From positions 1 to 64,000 of the forward strand of contig VXRC01000001.1 of NCBI GenBank assembly GCA_009838645.1: a DNA stretch of 64,000 nucleotides, given 5' to 3'. This DNA is from Gemmatimonadota bacterium (GTDB lineage Bacteria > JAAXHH01). Shown here in pieces: positions 48,776-59,160 of the stretch; position 1 is the stretch's first letter, and every line of letters starts with the position of its first letter. The notes below the pieces were generated by a model that did no database searches, was not told the origin of the DNA, and saw only the letters and a list, made by a program, of their open reading frames with translations. Made by a program: the position numbers and the translations under genes.

Positions 48776-49831
48776 ATGCCCAATCCCCTTACAAAAACCG
48801 CCAGGCACCTGCTGCGGATGTTCTTACCCAAACCGATGGCGGAGCCGGTCGATATGTCGGGGCGTCACGTGATCGTGACCGGGGCGTCACCCGGTTCGCT
48901 CGGGTACGAAGCCGCGAGGATCCTCGCCGGCTGGGGCGCGACGGTCGTGGCGACCCGGGTCCGAGACGTGGTCCTGATGGAAGCGGCGCTGAAAGACGAC
49001 CTGCGCAAGCGCGGCACCAACGCGGACAAACTCTCGGCGCACGCACTGGATCTCTCCGACCCGCACAGCGTCAACGCCTTCGCCACCTGGTACCGCGAAA
49101 GTCACCAGGGCAAGCTCCATGTACTGGTCAACAACGCGGGCATTCACAGGAAGACCCTGGCCCCTCGCACGGAAACGCCTTTGACCGATGACGGCTTCGA
49201 GGTTCACTGGCGGACCAACTACCTCGGCGCCTTTCACCTGACCCGGGCGCTGCTGCCCCTCCTGCAACAATCCGGTCTCGAAAGCGGCGACGCGCGGATC
49301 GTCAACGTGTCCTCCGGACTCCACGACCGGGTCGGGAACGCGGATCTTTTTGGCGAGATTGCGCACCGCCACCGGTCGAATCGCGATTTGCCGCGCCGCA
49401 ACTTGACGCATGGCGATTTGCCACCCCACGATAGGCCGCGCTACCACTCCTGGGACGCGTACGGCAAGTCGAAACTGGCGATGAATCACATGGCCTTTGA
49501 AATCGAAAGACGATTCGCCGAATCACACAACCTGCACGGGGTAGCCGTACACCCGGGCGTCGTAATGACCAACCTGACCCTGCCGCAGGCGTTTCGAGGA
49601 CGGATCGGCAAGGCAGCGCATCGTATCAGTTCCGCGCTGGCCTCGCTGGTCCTGCTGTCCCCGACTGCCGGGGCGCAGACCATCGTGATGTGCGCGAGCC
49701 AGCGCCCGCTGCAAGGAGGCAAGTATTACGAGCACTGCGCCGTCGCCGAACCGAGCGTAGACAGCCTGGACGCCGACGCCTCGAAACGCCTGTGGGAGCA
49801 GTCGGTACGGTGGGTCGGGGCCATCGAGTGA
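48776..49831 (+). CDS. Short-chain dehydrogenase/reductase (retinol dehydrogenase-like)
   Basis: A 351-residue classical SDR: cofactor loop TGASPGSLG, LHVLVNNAG, IVNVSSG and the catalytic Tyr-x-x-x-Lys in WDAYGKSKLA, then AVHPGVVMTNL. The layout (long, with HPGVV..TNL) is closest to WW-domain oxidoreductase/retinol dehydrogenase-like SDRs. Between the catalytic Ser and Tyr there is an insertion of about 25 residues built from a 15-bp repeat. The upstream 100 bases contain further degenerate CCAGGACA repeats. Substrate and cofactor preference are unknown. Confidence 0.88.
   Translation: MPNPLTKTARHLLRMFLPKPMAEPVDMSGRHVIVTGASPGSLGYEAARILAGWGATVVATRVRDVVLMEAALKDDLRKRGTNADKLSAHALDLSDPHSVNAFATWYRESHQGKLHVLVNNAGIHRKTLAPRTETPLTDDGFEVHWRTNYLGAFHLTRALLPLLQQSGLESGDARIVNVSSGLHDRVGNADLFGEIAHRHRSNRDLPRRNLTHGDLPPHDRPRYHSWDAYGKSKLAMNHMAFEIERRFAESHNLHGVAVHPGVVMTNLTLPQAFRGRIGKAAHRISSALASLVLLSPTAGAQTIVMCASQRPLQGGKYYEHCAVAEPSVDSLDADASKRLWEQSVRWVGAIE
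49363..49437 (+). repeat. 15-bp in-frame tandem repeat in the SDR gene
   Basis: Units of 15 bp begin at 49363, 49378, 49393, 49408 and 49423; GCGATTTGCC recurs 30 bases apart. The product is a five-residue repeat of the type NRDLP/RRNLT/HGDLP. Confidence 0.78.
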
Positions 49832-49876
49832 CACGCCGCACACCGCGCTGCGCGTAACGTAAATCCATAATCAGCC

Positions 49877-49926
49877 CGGGGGGATCAAACCTCGGGAAAT
49901 CAAACCTCCGGGGGATCAAATCTCAG
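49877..49926 (+). repeat. About 15-17 bp tandem repeat upstream of a PhyH gene
   Basis: Three copies of a GGGATCAAACCTC-like unit follow one another just before the PhyH gene at 49938, ending close to its ribosome site. Confidence 0.7.
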
Positions 49927-49937
49927 GAAGACCCGCT

Positions 49938-50708
49938 TTGGACCACGAACTACTTGAACGAGGATTCTCACACCGCCCGCTGACGACCGCGCAACGCCAG
50001 GCGCTGGACACCGATGGCTTCCTCGTGCTGGAAGGAATCATCTCGCCGGACTGGCTCGCCAGTTTGCGTCATGCTTTCGATGACATTCATGACCGCGAGG
50101 GCGACAAGGCCGGCGAGGAGGTCGCGCAGATGGAAGGCGTACGCCGGCTTGCCGATCTGATCAACAAGGGATCGGTATTCGACGCGGTCTACCTGCAGCC
50201 CGAGCTACTGACGGCGGTCTTCCATGTCCTGCAGCGGCCGTTCAAGCTGCACTCGCTCAACGGCCACGACCCGCTGCCCGGAAGCGGACTGCAAATCCTG
50301 CACGCCGACTGGGGACAACCTGCCGAACCCGGCGGACCCTACCACGTCGTCAACTCCATGTGGATGCTCGACGATTTCACCCGGGTCAACGGTTCGACAC
50401 GCTGCGTGCCCGGCAGCCACCGAATACCAGGCCGGATTACCGACCACCTGGCTGATCGACTGGCGGACCACCCCGACCAGGTACACCTGACGGGCCGCGC
50501 CGGTTCGGTGGCCGTATTCAACGGCGGCCTCTGGCACAGCTCTTATGTCAACCGCAGCGACGCCCCCCGTCGTGCCCTGCACTGTGCCTTTATCGCCCGT
50601 GAACACCCCCAGCAGACGAATCAGCGGGAGTATCTGCGACCTGAGACGGACCAACGCCTGTCCCCGCTGGCACGCTACGTCCTGGACGTCGAGGACGGCC
50701 CACGGTAA
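49938..50708 (+). CDS. Phytanoyl-CoA dioxygenase (PhyH) family protein
   Basis: A 256-residue PhyH oxygenase: a QALDTDGFLVLEGIISPDWL start, HxD in LQILHADWGQ, a SMWMLDDFTRVNGSTRCVPGSHR core and the distal His in FNGGLWHSSYVNRS followed by RRALH. It starts with TTG at 49938, supported by AGGAAG upstream. It ends just six bases before the convergent ceramidase-like gene. The substrate is unknown. Confidence 0.87.
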   Translation: MDHELLERGFSHRPLTTAQRQALDTDGFLVLEGIISPDWLASLRHAFDDIHDREGDKAGEEVAQMEGVRRLADLINKGSVFDAVYLQPELLTAVFHVLQRPFKLHSLNGHDPLPGSGLQILHADWGQPAEPGGPYHVVNSMWMLDDFTRVNGSTRCVPGSHRIPGRITDHLADRLADHPDQVHLTGRAGSVAVFNGGLWHSSYVNRSDAPRRALHCAFIAREHPQQTNQREYLRPETDQRLSPLARYVLDVEDGPR

Positions 50709-50713
50709 TTCGA

Positions 50714-52141
50714 TTACCCAAACAGCTCCCGCACCATGCCCCGTGCCCGTTCGATCACCGTTTCGAGGCAGCCGGGGGCGAGCTTGGTCCAGTAGGTGAC
50801 GTCTTCGTTGGCCTCGTGCCCACCGCGGGGATAAGCCTCCCTTGTCGGCAGGTAGCCGACATAGTGCGACGTGAGGTGGGCCGGAAAGAGGAAGGGCGCC
50901 GGCGAGTTTACCTTGAGCGCCAGTTGCCCTTCCACGAAGGGTTCACCAGGGAGGCCGACAATACAGAGGGCGCCAACGCGAAAGGCCTGGATCTCGTAGC
51001 TGAACACGCCGTCCCGCCGCCTGCACAGTTCGACGCTCCGGGTCGATGCCGCCCGGAACCAGCGCAGATCCACCTGACCATCCGCTTCGCGCGGCGGCCC
51101 AGGATACGCGGTGAGAATCTCGTGGACTTCGCGCAGGCGCTCGTCCGGTATATCGCGAAAGGGCAGGCTGATCCTTTCGATCCTGGTATCCAGCGCAACG
51201 TCGTCCGAGAAGTTGCCCGCGAACGCCATGTCGCGCACAATACGCTCGCTCAAACCGGACAGTTCACGGCCCATCCTCAGGTGATCCGGCTGAAAATCCG
51301 GGTCGTAGGGATGCCAGGGGTTGATGTTGCCACAACACCCATTGACGACCAGCGGAACTGTGTCGGCACCGAAGGCCTGCTGCATCTCGTGGGACCAGGC
51401 GCCGGGCCAATCCGCCGACGCGGCCAGGAAGGTCTCCCGGTTTCCATACGCATTGACCGGGTGGCACGTGTAGTGCAGGAGAAAGGCCAGCGGTTTTCCG
51501 TTCATGTCCTGGACACAGCACACGCCCACCTCCGGATCTATCGGTCCTTCGAGATAGCAGACCTCAGAGTTCCCAAAGGGTTGCTGCTCCCGTCCCTGTG
51601 GCCTGGGCATGACTATGGTGCCGTCCCGGCGTATGCCGCGCCGGTTGAAAGCCAGGTCACCCGACACGCCGCGGCCCAGCCCGATGCGCGCGGGCTCTAG
51701 CCTGCCCGCCGCTTCGATCGCGGCCTCCACGGCAGCGACAGCGGCCCGGTCACCATAGGCGCGCTCGGCGCCGCGCAGATACTCCGTCTCCTCGGTGGTC
51801 TCCAGCGGAAAATCCGGATCCAGCATGAAGTAGCCGAGGCTCGGAGCGGAATGCGTCTGCGTCGCCTGGACCATGATCGCGTCCTGTTCAATGCCTGTCT
51901 GTTCGTGGATTTCCGCGCGGATCCGGTCCGTGTAGTTGCCGGTGACGATGGTGAGATCCAGGATCACCAGGCAGACGCGCCGCCCGCCCGACTCGAATAC
52001 GATGGCTTTGGCATAGAGCGGATCGATCACGGCCTGGGTCGGACGGTGGTCACCGGCCCCGCTGCCCGCCAGATGCGTTCTTTCGGGTGGGGAAATGTCG
52101 ATCATCGCCGCGCCGGCGCTTAACTGATTTGACGTATCCAT
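50714..52141 (-). CDS. Neutral/alkaline ceramidase-like hydrolase
   Basis: A 475-residue protein with the N-terminal features of the neutral/alkaline non-lysosomal ceramidase family: GAAMIDISPPE, LYAKAIVFESGGRRVCLVILDL, MVQATQTHSAPSLG (zinc-site TH.HS-like block) and a VVNGCCGNINPW segment. Many environmental members lack lipid-active data, so 'ceramidase' is a fold label only. No signal peptide is visible from the ATG at 52141, which has an AAAGGAAG ribosome site; a longer start at 52222 adds a hydrophobic stretch but lacks such a site. It is divergent from the sterol reductase-like gene. Confidence 0.8.
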   Translation of the reverse strand: MDTSNQLSAGAAMIDISPPERTHLAGSGAGDHRPTQAVIDPLYAKAIVFESGGRRVCLVILDLTIVTGNYTDRIRAEIHEQTGIEQDAIMVQATQTHSAPSLGYFMLDPDFPLETTEETEYLRGAERAYGDRAAVAAVEAAIEAAGRLEPARIGLGRGVSGDLAFNRRGIRRDGTIVMPRPQGREQQPFGNSEVCYLEGPIDPEVGVCCVQDMNGKPLAFLLHYTCHPVNAYGNRETFLAASADWPGAWSHEMQQAFGADTVPLVVNGCCGNINPWHPYDPDFQPDHLRMGRELSGLSERIVRDMAFAGNFSDDVALDTRIERISLPFRDIPDERLREVHEILTAYPGPPREADGQVDLRWFRAASTRSVELCRRRDGVFSYEIQAFRVGALCIVGLPGEPFVEGQLALKVNSPAPFLFPAHLTSHYVGYLPTREAYPRGGHEANEDVTYWTKLAPGCLETVIERARGMVRELFG

Positions 52142-52230
52142 GGTCTTCCTTTCTTCGATTTCTTCTCTTCGTTTTCCTTTCGCCGCAAGTTGATAAAGAC
52201 TAACATAAAGCATCCACATCACATTTTAGA

Positions 52231-53385
52231 ATGGGGAATTCGATCATGATCGAATGGCTGGGAGTCGAACACCTCTTCGAACTGTCCCGGACCGAAGCGA
52301 TCTGGGGATTCTTCACCCCGCTGATCGTCTACGCCGTGTTTTTCGTGATCCAGCTCATGCTTCCCGGCAGGTGGGTCCCCGGCTACGTCGTCAACCCGGA
52401 GACCGGCGAACCCCGCAACTACCGCCTGAACGGCATGCTCGTGTTCTTGATCGCGATCGTCGTGTGGGCGCTCGAACTCACCGGGCTTCCCCACGACTGG
52501 TTCTACCGGTCCTCGGTCTATGCCGTGGCCGGCGGCACGGTCTTCAGCATAATCTTCACCCTGATCGCCGTGTTTACCCAACCGGAAGGCAAGGTGAAGA
52601 ACAGGTTCCTGGCGTGGTGGTTCGGCCGCGCGCAGGAAATTTCGTTCTTCAACGAACGCATCGACGTGAAGATGTACATGTACGTGGTCGGCGGGTCGAT
52701 GCTTTCGCTCAACGCCCTGTCCGGCGCCGTGTACCACTACGAACTCTTCGGCGAGCACGCCAATCCGGGCGTCATACTCTACGCGGCCTTCTTCACCTTC
52801 TACATCATGGACTACATGGTCTTCGAGCGAGTACAGCTCTATACCTACGACCTGATTCACGAGAATGTCGGCTTCAAGCTGATCTGGGGCTGCCTCGTGG
52901 TCTACGGCTGGTTGTTCATTCTCCCGCTGTGGGGCTTGGCCGCGCACCCGAACCCCGAATTCTCGCCCGCCTGGACTAACTTCTGGCTCATCGGTGCGTC
53001 CGCTCTGTTCCTGTTCGGCTGGGGTATCTCGCGCGGCGCCAACCTCCAGAAATACACCTTCAAGCGATGGCCGGACCGCAAGTTCCTCGGCCTCATCGCG
53101 CCGAAGTACATCCAGGCCGGCGACCGCAGGATCCTGTGCAGCGGCCTGTGGGGCGTCGCCCGCCACCTCAACTACATGGGCGAGGGATTCCTTGCCCTGT
53201 CTATCGCCCTGATATTCGGCCACTTCGCGAACTTCTGGGCCTGGACCTATTTCATATTCATCGTGTCCCTGTTTCTGTACCGGCAATGGGACGACGACCG
53301 TCATTGCGCCGTGAAATACGGCGCCGAAAAGTGGGCGGAATACCGGGATCGGGTGAAGTACCGGATCGTGCCAGGGATTTATTGA
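52231..53385 (+). CDS. ERG4/ERG24-family sterol reductase-like membrane protein
   Basis: A 384-residue polytopic membrane protein with about eight to nine hydrophobic helices. The C-terminal third matches the ERG4/ERG24 (delta14/delta24(28)-sterol reductase, lamin B receptor) family: RGANLQKYTFKRWP, SGLWGVARHLNYMGE, then LYRQWDDDRHCAVKYG and YRDRVKYRIVPGIY at the very end. The conserved Asp, Cys and Lys-Tyr-Gly of the second family signature are present. Predicted activity is NADPH-dependent reduction of a sterol-like double bond in the membrane. The natural substrate is unclear because no sterol pathway genes are nearby. Confidence 0.9.
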   Translation: MGNSIMIEWLGVEHLFELSRTEAIWGFFTPLIVYAVFFVIQLMLPGRWVPGYVVNPETGEPRNYRLNGMLVFLIAIVVWALELTGLPHDWFYRSSVYAVAGGTVFSIIFTLIAVFTQPEGKVKNRFLAWWFGRAQEISFFNERIDVKMYMYVVGGSMLSLNALSGAVYHYELFGEHANPGVILYAAFFTFYIMDYMVFERVQLYTYDLIHENVGFKLIWGCLVVYGWLFILPLWGLAAHPNPEFSPAWTNFWLIGASALFLFGWGISRGANLQKYTFKRWPDRKFLGLIAPKYIQAGDRRILCSGLWGVARHLNYMGEGFLALSIALIFGHFANFWAWTYFIFIVSLFLYRQWDDDRHCAVKYGAEKWAEYRDRVKYRIVPGIY

Positions 53386-53439
53386 GCACGGGTCGAGGGG
53401 TTTGTATTCCAGGCACTTCGCGTTCCGTCAGCCATTAAG

Positions 53440-54159
53440 GTGATGCCGCCAATGGCCTCCAACAAAACACAGGAATCCCAAAGATTACTGCATTCCGTGA
53501 AGGACAAATACAATGGTCCTGAAGAACTTGATATCAGAAAAGACGAGCTTAAAAACGGTATCCGGGAGGCGGAACAGGCGTTCGCAGGAAAGTACCCGGT
53601 AAACAGTCGCCTGCTGGACATAGGATGCGCGACGGGGCGATTATGCTTCGCACTTGCGCGGCAGGGATACGACGTCACCGGTATTGATGTTGCCGAGAAA
53701 CAGATTGAACAAGCAAGGCGAACCACGAAAGCGGAACGCGTCGACGTCACGTTTCTTCAATACGAAATGCCGCTTCTGCCTTTTCCCGACGCCTCATTTG
53801 CCGCTGCATTTATGGGAAACGTTTATTGCTATGTCCCGCACCGCGCGTCACGAATCGCTTTTCTGGAAGAGATCGCGCGTGTGCTAAATCCACATGGCGA
53901 GGTTTTTCTTTCGCAGACTGTCCTGGATTCTGTACTGGAAGGTTACGAAGACATCTGCGATGATAACCACCGTAGATACGCTCCCGAATACGAGACCCTG
54001 GAAGAGGGAGACGGATTCGTGCTGGGAGCGCCGCACTATTTGCACTTCTTCTTCGCCGAAGATCTCATGGCAGAACTGGAAGCATCCCCGTTTCAGGTGG
54101 TGAGTTCAGATTTGAAGAAGTCAGATTTCAAATGTGTTTTAAGGAAGCGAAATACATGA
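53440..54159 (+). CDS. Class I SAM-dependent methyltransferase
   Basis: A 239-residue methyltransferase: LLDIGCATGRLCFALA (motif I), VTGIDVAEKQIEQAR (motif II), FPDASFAAAFMGNVYCYVP (motif IV) and EIARVLNPHGEVFLS. It is most like methyltransf_11/25 enzymes acting on small molecules. A GTG at 53440 or an ATG at 53443 or 53452 could start it. It lies 54 bases after the sterol reductase-like gene, so it may modify the same compound, but that is context only. Confidence 0.87.
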   Translation: MMPPMASNKTQESQRLLHSVKDKYNGPEELDIRKDELKNGIREAEQAFAGKYPVNSRLLDIGCATGRLCFALARQGYDVTGIDVAEKQIEQARRTTKAERVDVTFLQYEMPLLPFPDASFAAAFMGNVYCYVPHRASRIAFLEEIARVLNPHGEVFLSQTVLDSVLEGYEDICDDNHRRYAPEYETLEEGDGFVLGAPHYLHFFFAEDLMAELEASPFQVVSSDLKKSDFKCVLRKRNT

Positions 54160-54191
54160 GCCGTTCGCGGTTACATGCGTCAGAATGCACT

Positions 54192-54929
54192 TCAAACCTT
54201 CCTCGCCACGTGCCGGTCTTCGTAAATCCCTTTGCGGAACTTCTCGGGATTGAGTTCTTCGGGCATATAATGCCATGCCGTGCTGTAGCGGGTGCGGCTG
54301 CTGTGGTTGTCGTAGGCGCCGTGCAGGAGATTGGCGGAAAACAGCACGACCGTACCCGCGGGAATGACCAGGTCCACGGCCTGCGCTTCATCGACCTGAG
54401 TCCAGCTGCCATGCCTGCTTAACTGACTGCGGTGCTCGACGATCTCTCCCATCCGGTGACTGCTCGGCACCACCCGCAGGCAACCATTCTCCACGTCCGC
54501 ATCTTCCAGATAGATCCCGCAACTGACGATTCGATCCGTATCGGTACCAAAATAAAAGTTATCCTGGTGCCAGCCCGTAGACGTTCCGCCATCGGGCAAC
54601 TTCGGAAAGAACTTGGTGCCGAATACGTCGATGTTATCCCCGATCAGTACGGCCACGCGGTCTACGATCGCCGGTTCGCGCGCCAGTTCCAGCACGCGGT
54701 AGTCGACCACGCATACGCCCTGGACTTTGTGCAGCAAACCCGCTCGGGGGTCGCCCCGTTCGTCCAGTTCGAGTGCCCAGTGCGGTTCCTGCTCGGTCAA
54801 TCGGCTGCCCTGGTCGACGAGTTCATCGAATACCTGCTTGTATCTGGCCAGTCGCTCGCCCTGTATCAGGGATTCAAAAACGAGATAGCCATCTTCCCGG
54901 TACTGAATTGCTTGTTCGTCGGTCAACAT
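54192..54929 (-). CDS. Phytanoyl-CoA dioxygenase (PhyH) family protein
   Basis: A 245-residue PhyH oxygenase starting MLTDEQAIQYREDGYLVF. The HxD is in STGWHQDNFYFG, the middle loop is ENGCLRVVPSSHRMGE and the distal His is in SANLLHGAYDNHSS with Arg following. The frame continues far upstream in another gene, but the ATG at 54929 has an AAAGAGG ribosome site and begins the conserved domain. It is followed by the convergent methyltransferase end. The substrate is unknown. Confidence 0.9.
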   Translation of the reverse strand: MLTDEQAIQYREDGYLVFESLIQGERLARYKQVFDELVDQGSRLTEQEPHWALELDERGDPRAGLLHKVQGVCVVDYRVLELAREPAIVDRVAVLIGDNIDVFGTKFFPKLPDGGTSTGWHQDNFYFGTDTDRIVSCGIYLEDADVENGCLRVVPSSHRMGEIVEHRSQLSRHGSWTQVDEAQAVDLVIPAGTVVLFSANLLHGAYDNHSSRTRYSTAWHYMPEELNPEKFRKGIYEDRHVARKV

Positions 54930-55000
54930 GATGACCTCTTTGGAATGGCGGCGTTCCACTCTGCACCTCTCGCGCACGGCAACCGGTACCGGCCACGAAA

Positions 55001-55849
55001 TCAACCGCCTTGCGTTTCCTCGAGCGTCTCCAGCCAGCGATAGCCGTAAGCCGGGACTAAGGGTGATACGTCCATGCCGTCGGGACTCATGCTGAACTTC
55101 TCGACCCGCAGCCGGTAGTTGTATTCGTGCCTCGGGTGGAAGCCCACGATCTCGCCACGGTAGGGGACGCCGTTGTAGACCTTGCAGTACCCGGCATGGC
55201 CGTCCCCGCACTCGACCCTGCCCCAATCGATGGTGATCTCCTCTTCCTCTGTTCCTTCCGCCTGGGTTTTCGAGACCACGTTCGTCAGGACGTACCGGCC
55301 ATCGTTGTATCTGTTCGCCTCGAGAACATAGTGATAGCCGGCCTCGTAATCGAAGTCGTTGATGGTGTCGTCGTACGGCACGCCGTTCACCACTGGACAG
55401 AAGTCGTCGCTCCGGGAGCATAGGACGCGTGCGGGACCTACCGTCAGGGTTACCGCCGTGGAAGGCGCCGGGTTCTTCTCGAGTTGCTCCAGCAAGCGGT
55501 AGGCGTACCGGCTGGCGTCCTGCGGCGGTTCACGCCCGCCCCAGGGATCGTACTTGCCGATCCGGAGGCGATAGGTATAGCCGGTCTCGTATTCGAAACC
55601 CTCGATCGCATCGTAGAAAAACCCGCCGTCGACCACCATGCAGGTCCGCAGGCCCACGCCGTAGCACTTGGCCAGGGTGGGGCCGATGGTAACGACTCGG
55701 GTCTCGATGTACTCCTGCACGTCCGGGCCGGGCCCTGTCGGATCCGTGTCGCCGTCACAGCCGGCAAAGACGCTGGCAGTGACAAGGGCCACAATGAGCG
55801 GCAGAGCGAAGCTTTGACAGCGACGGGTTGAAGTATGTACGGATGGCAT
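55001..55849 (-). CDS. Lipoprotein with three DUF4377-like repeats
   Basis: A 282-residue predicted lipoprotein. The N-terminal signal helix ends in VFAGC, a lipobox whose Cys would be acylated. Three similar domains of about 75 residues follow, each with a strand, a C-x(6-8)-C-x-V pair, an I-x-GF-x-YE-x-GY-x-Y-x-L block and a closing helix/strand. This is the pattern of DUF4377. It should sit on the outer or inner membrane, facing the periplasm. The function is unknown. It is in the same direction as the PhyH gene 70 bases downstream. Confidence 0.8.
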   Translation of the reverse strand: MPSVHTSTRRCQSFALPLIVALVTASVFAGCDGDTDPTGPGPDVQEYIETRVVTIGPTLAKCYGVGLRTCMVVDGGFFYDAIEGFEYETGYTYRLRIGKYDPWGGREPPQDASRYAYRLLEQLEKNPAPSTAVTLTVGPARVLCSRSDDFCPVVNGVPYDDTINDFDYEAGYHYVLEANRYNDGRYVLTNVVSKTQAEGTEEEEITIDWGRVECGDGHAGYCKVYNGVPYRGEIVGFHPRHEYNYRLRVEKFSMSPDGMDVSPLVPAYGYRWLETLEETQGG

Positions 55850-55906
55850 GATGTCGTGTCCTGAATGATGTAGTGTCCTGGATGGCATGTCGGCGCTCCT
55901 GGATGG
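55839..55906. repeat. 17-bp tandem repeat (4 units)
   Basis: Units starting at 55839, 55856, 55873 and 55890 share the core GTCCTGGATGGCATG; the array spans the region around the lipoprotein start codon. Confidence 0.75.
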
Positions 55907-56086
55907 GACAACGTGAACCAGATTTCAACCTGCGACATTCCCTCTGTATCATCAAGACGATTTTGCGGCGGGATGGTTCCCCAAAGCGTGCAAATACCCC
56001 CCATATTCCTCTTGCCTGAGCACGGGTGAAACCGGTATTTTTCCTAGCTGTAAGTTCCTATATCAGACTAGTAGCGAATCCCATAG

Positions 56087-58258
<2,172 letters not shown>

Positions 58259-58312
58259 TCTTGGCGTGTGCGGGACGTGGAGTCGCCCAGCATGCCAGGC
58301 GCAGGCCGCGGT

Positions 58313-58984
58313 TCAGTAGCCCAGCACGCGGTAGTCGCCGTCCAGGACCAGGCGCGCCGACACGTACATGCCCAGCAGCCCGAAGAGCACCCAGGGTGCG
58401 TTCAGGACGCCGACATAAACGAACAGCTCGGTCCGTGTGATGAGACGCTGCCGCCTGGCCATGAAGAAGCTGACCCCGTAGACCGACGTGGCGTAGGCCC
58501 ACTGCCAGGAGAGTACCAGCCCGAGCATACCGGCCAGGACAGCCGGCATGATGTTCAAGGTTAGGGCCGCGTAGAGGACCAGGGTCGGAATCGGTGTAAA
58601 GAATCCGTTCGCGACATCGACGTTAAACCCCCAGGTGCGGCGGTCCGAGAACGACCCGTCGATCAGGGAATATGTAGCCCAGACGTCCGCCCACACCGTC
58701 GGGGAGAATATCCGCCTCAAAGGCACCCTGGTCAGCAGAAACTCGACCGCCGGTGTACGGCCCGTTTCGCGTTTCCGGGCGCGCCAGTATTCGGTGCGTT
58801 CCTCGATATAATCACGTTTGAGGAACAGGCAGATCTCCCAGTAGCAAACCAGCAGATTGGCCGAGAAAAACAGGCTCAGCAGGCTGTGTATGGCGTTGAG
58901 GTCGCTAAAGACGTAGTAGCGCGTTCCAATACCGAGCAACGTCAGGAACACGACCGCAAGCGCGGCGAACAGTCCGGGTGCCAT
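58313..58984 (-). CDS. Hypothetical polytopic membrane protein
   Basis: A 223-residue protein with about five hydrophobic helices (roughly residues 5-22, 34-53, 125-142, 146-166 and 186-206) and a long basic cytoplasmic loop between helices 2 and 3 (RDYIEERTEYWRARKRETG). No family is recognised; similar uncharacterised proteins occur in environmental bacteria. It is convergent with katG, with 54 bases between them. Upstream, 59000-59070 contains degenerate GCGCGCCTTTCCTT repeats. Confidence 0.72.
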   Translation of the reverse strand: MAPGLFAALAVVFLTLLGIGTRYYVFSDLNAIHSLLSLFFSANLLVCYWEICLFLKRDYIEERTEYWRARKRETGRTPAVEFLLTRVPLRRIFSPTVWADVWATYSLIDGSFSDRRTWGFNVDVANGFFTPIPTLVLYAALTLNIMPAVLAGMLGLVLSWQWAYATSVYGVSFFMARRQRLITRTELFVYVGVLNAPWVLFGLLGMYVSARLVLDGDYRVLGY

Positions 58985-59160
58985 CCCGATCTCCTATTCT
59001 CGGTTTGCCGTTTCGTTGAAGCGCGCCATTCCTTACTCGCGCGCTTTTTCGTCGATGCGCGCCTTTCCTTGAATCCAAGGTAACCCTCCGGATCGGATTT
59101 GTACAAGTTTCTTGGTTCGGCAATGCTTCTATACGCGGACTTGACTCTGGGAGAACCTCC

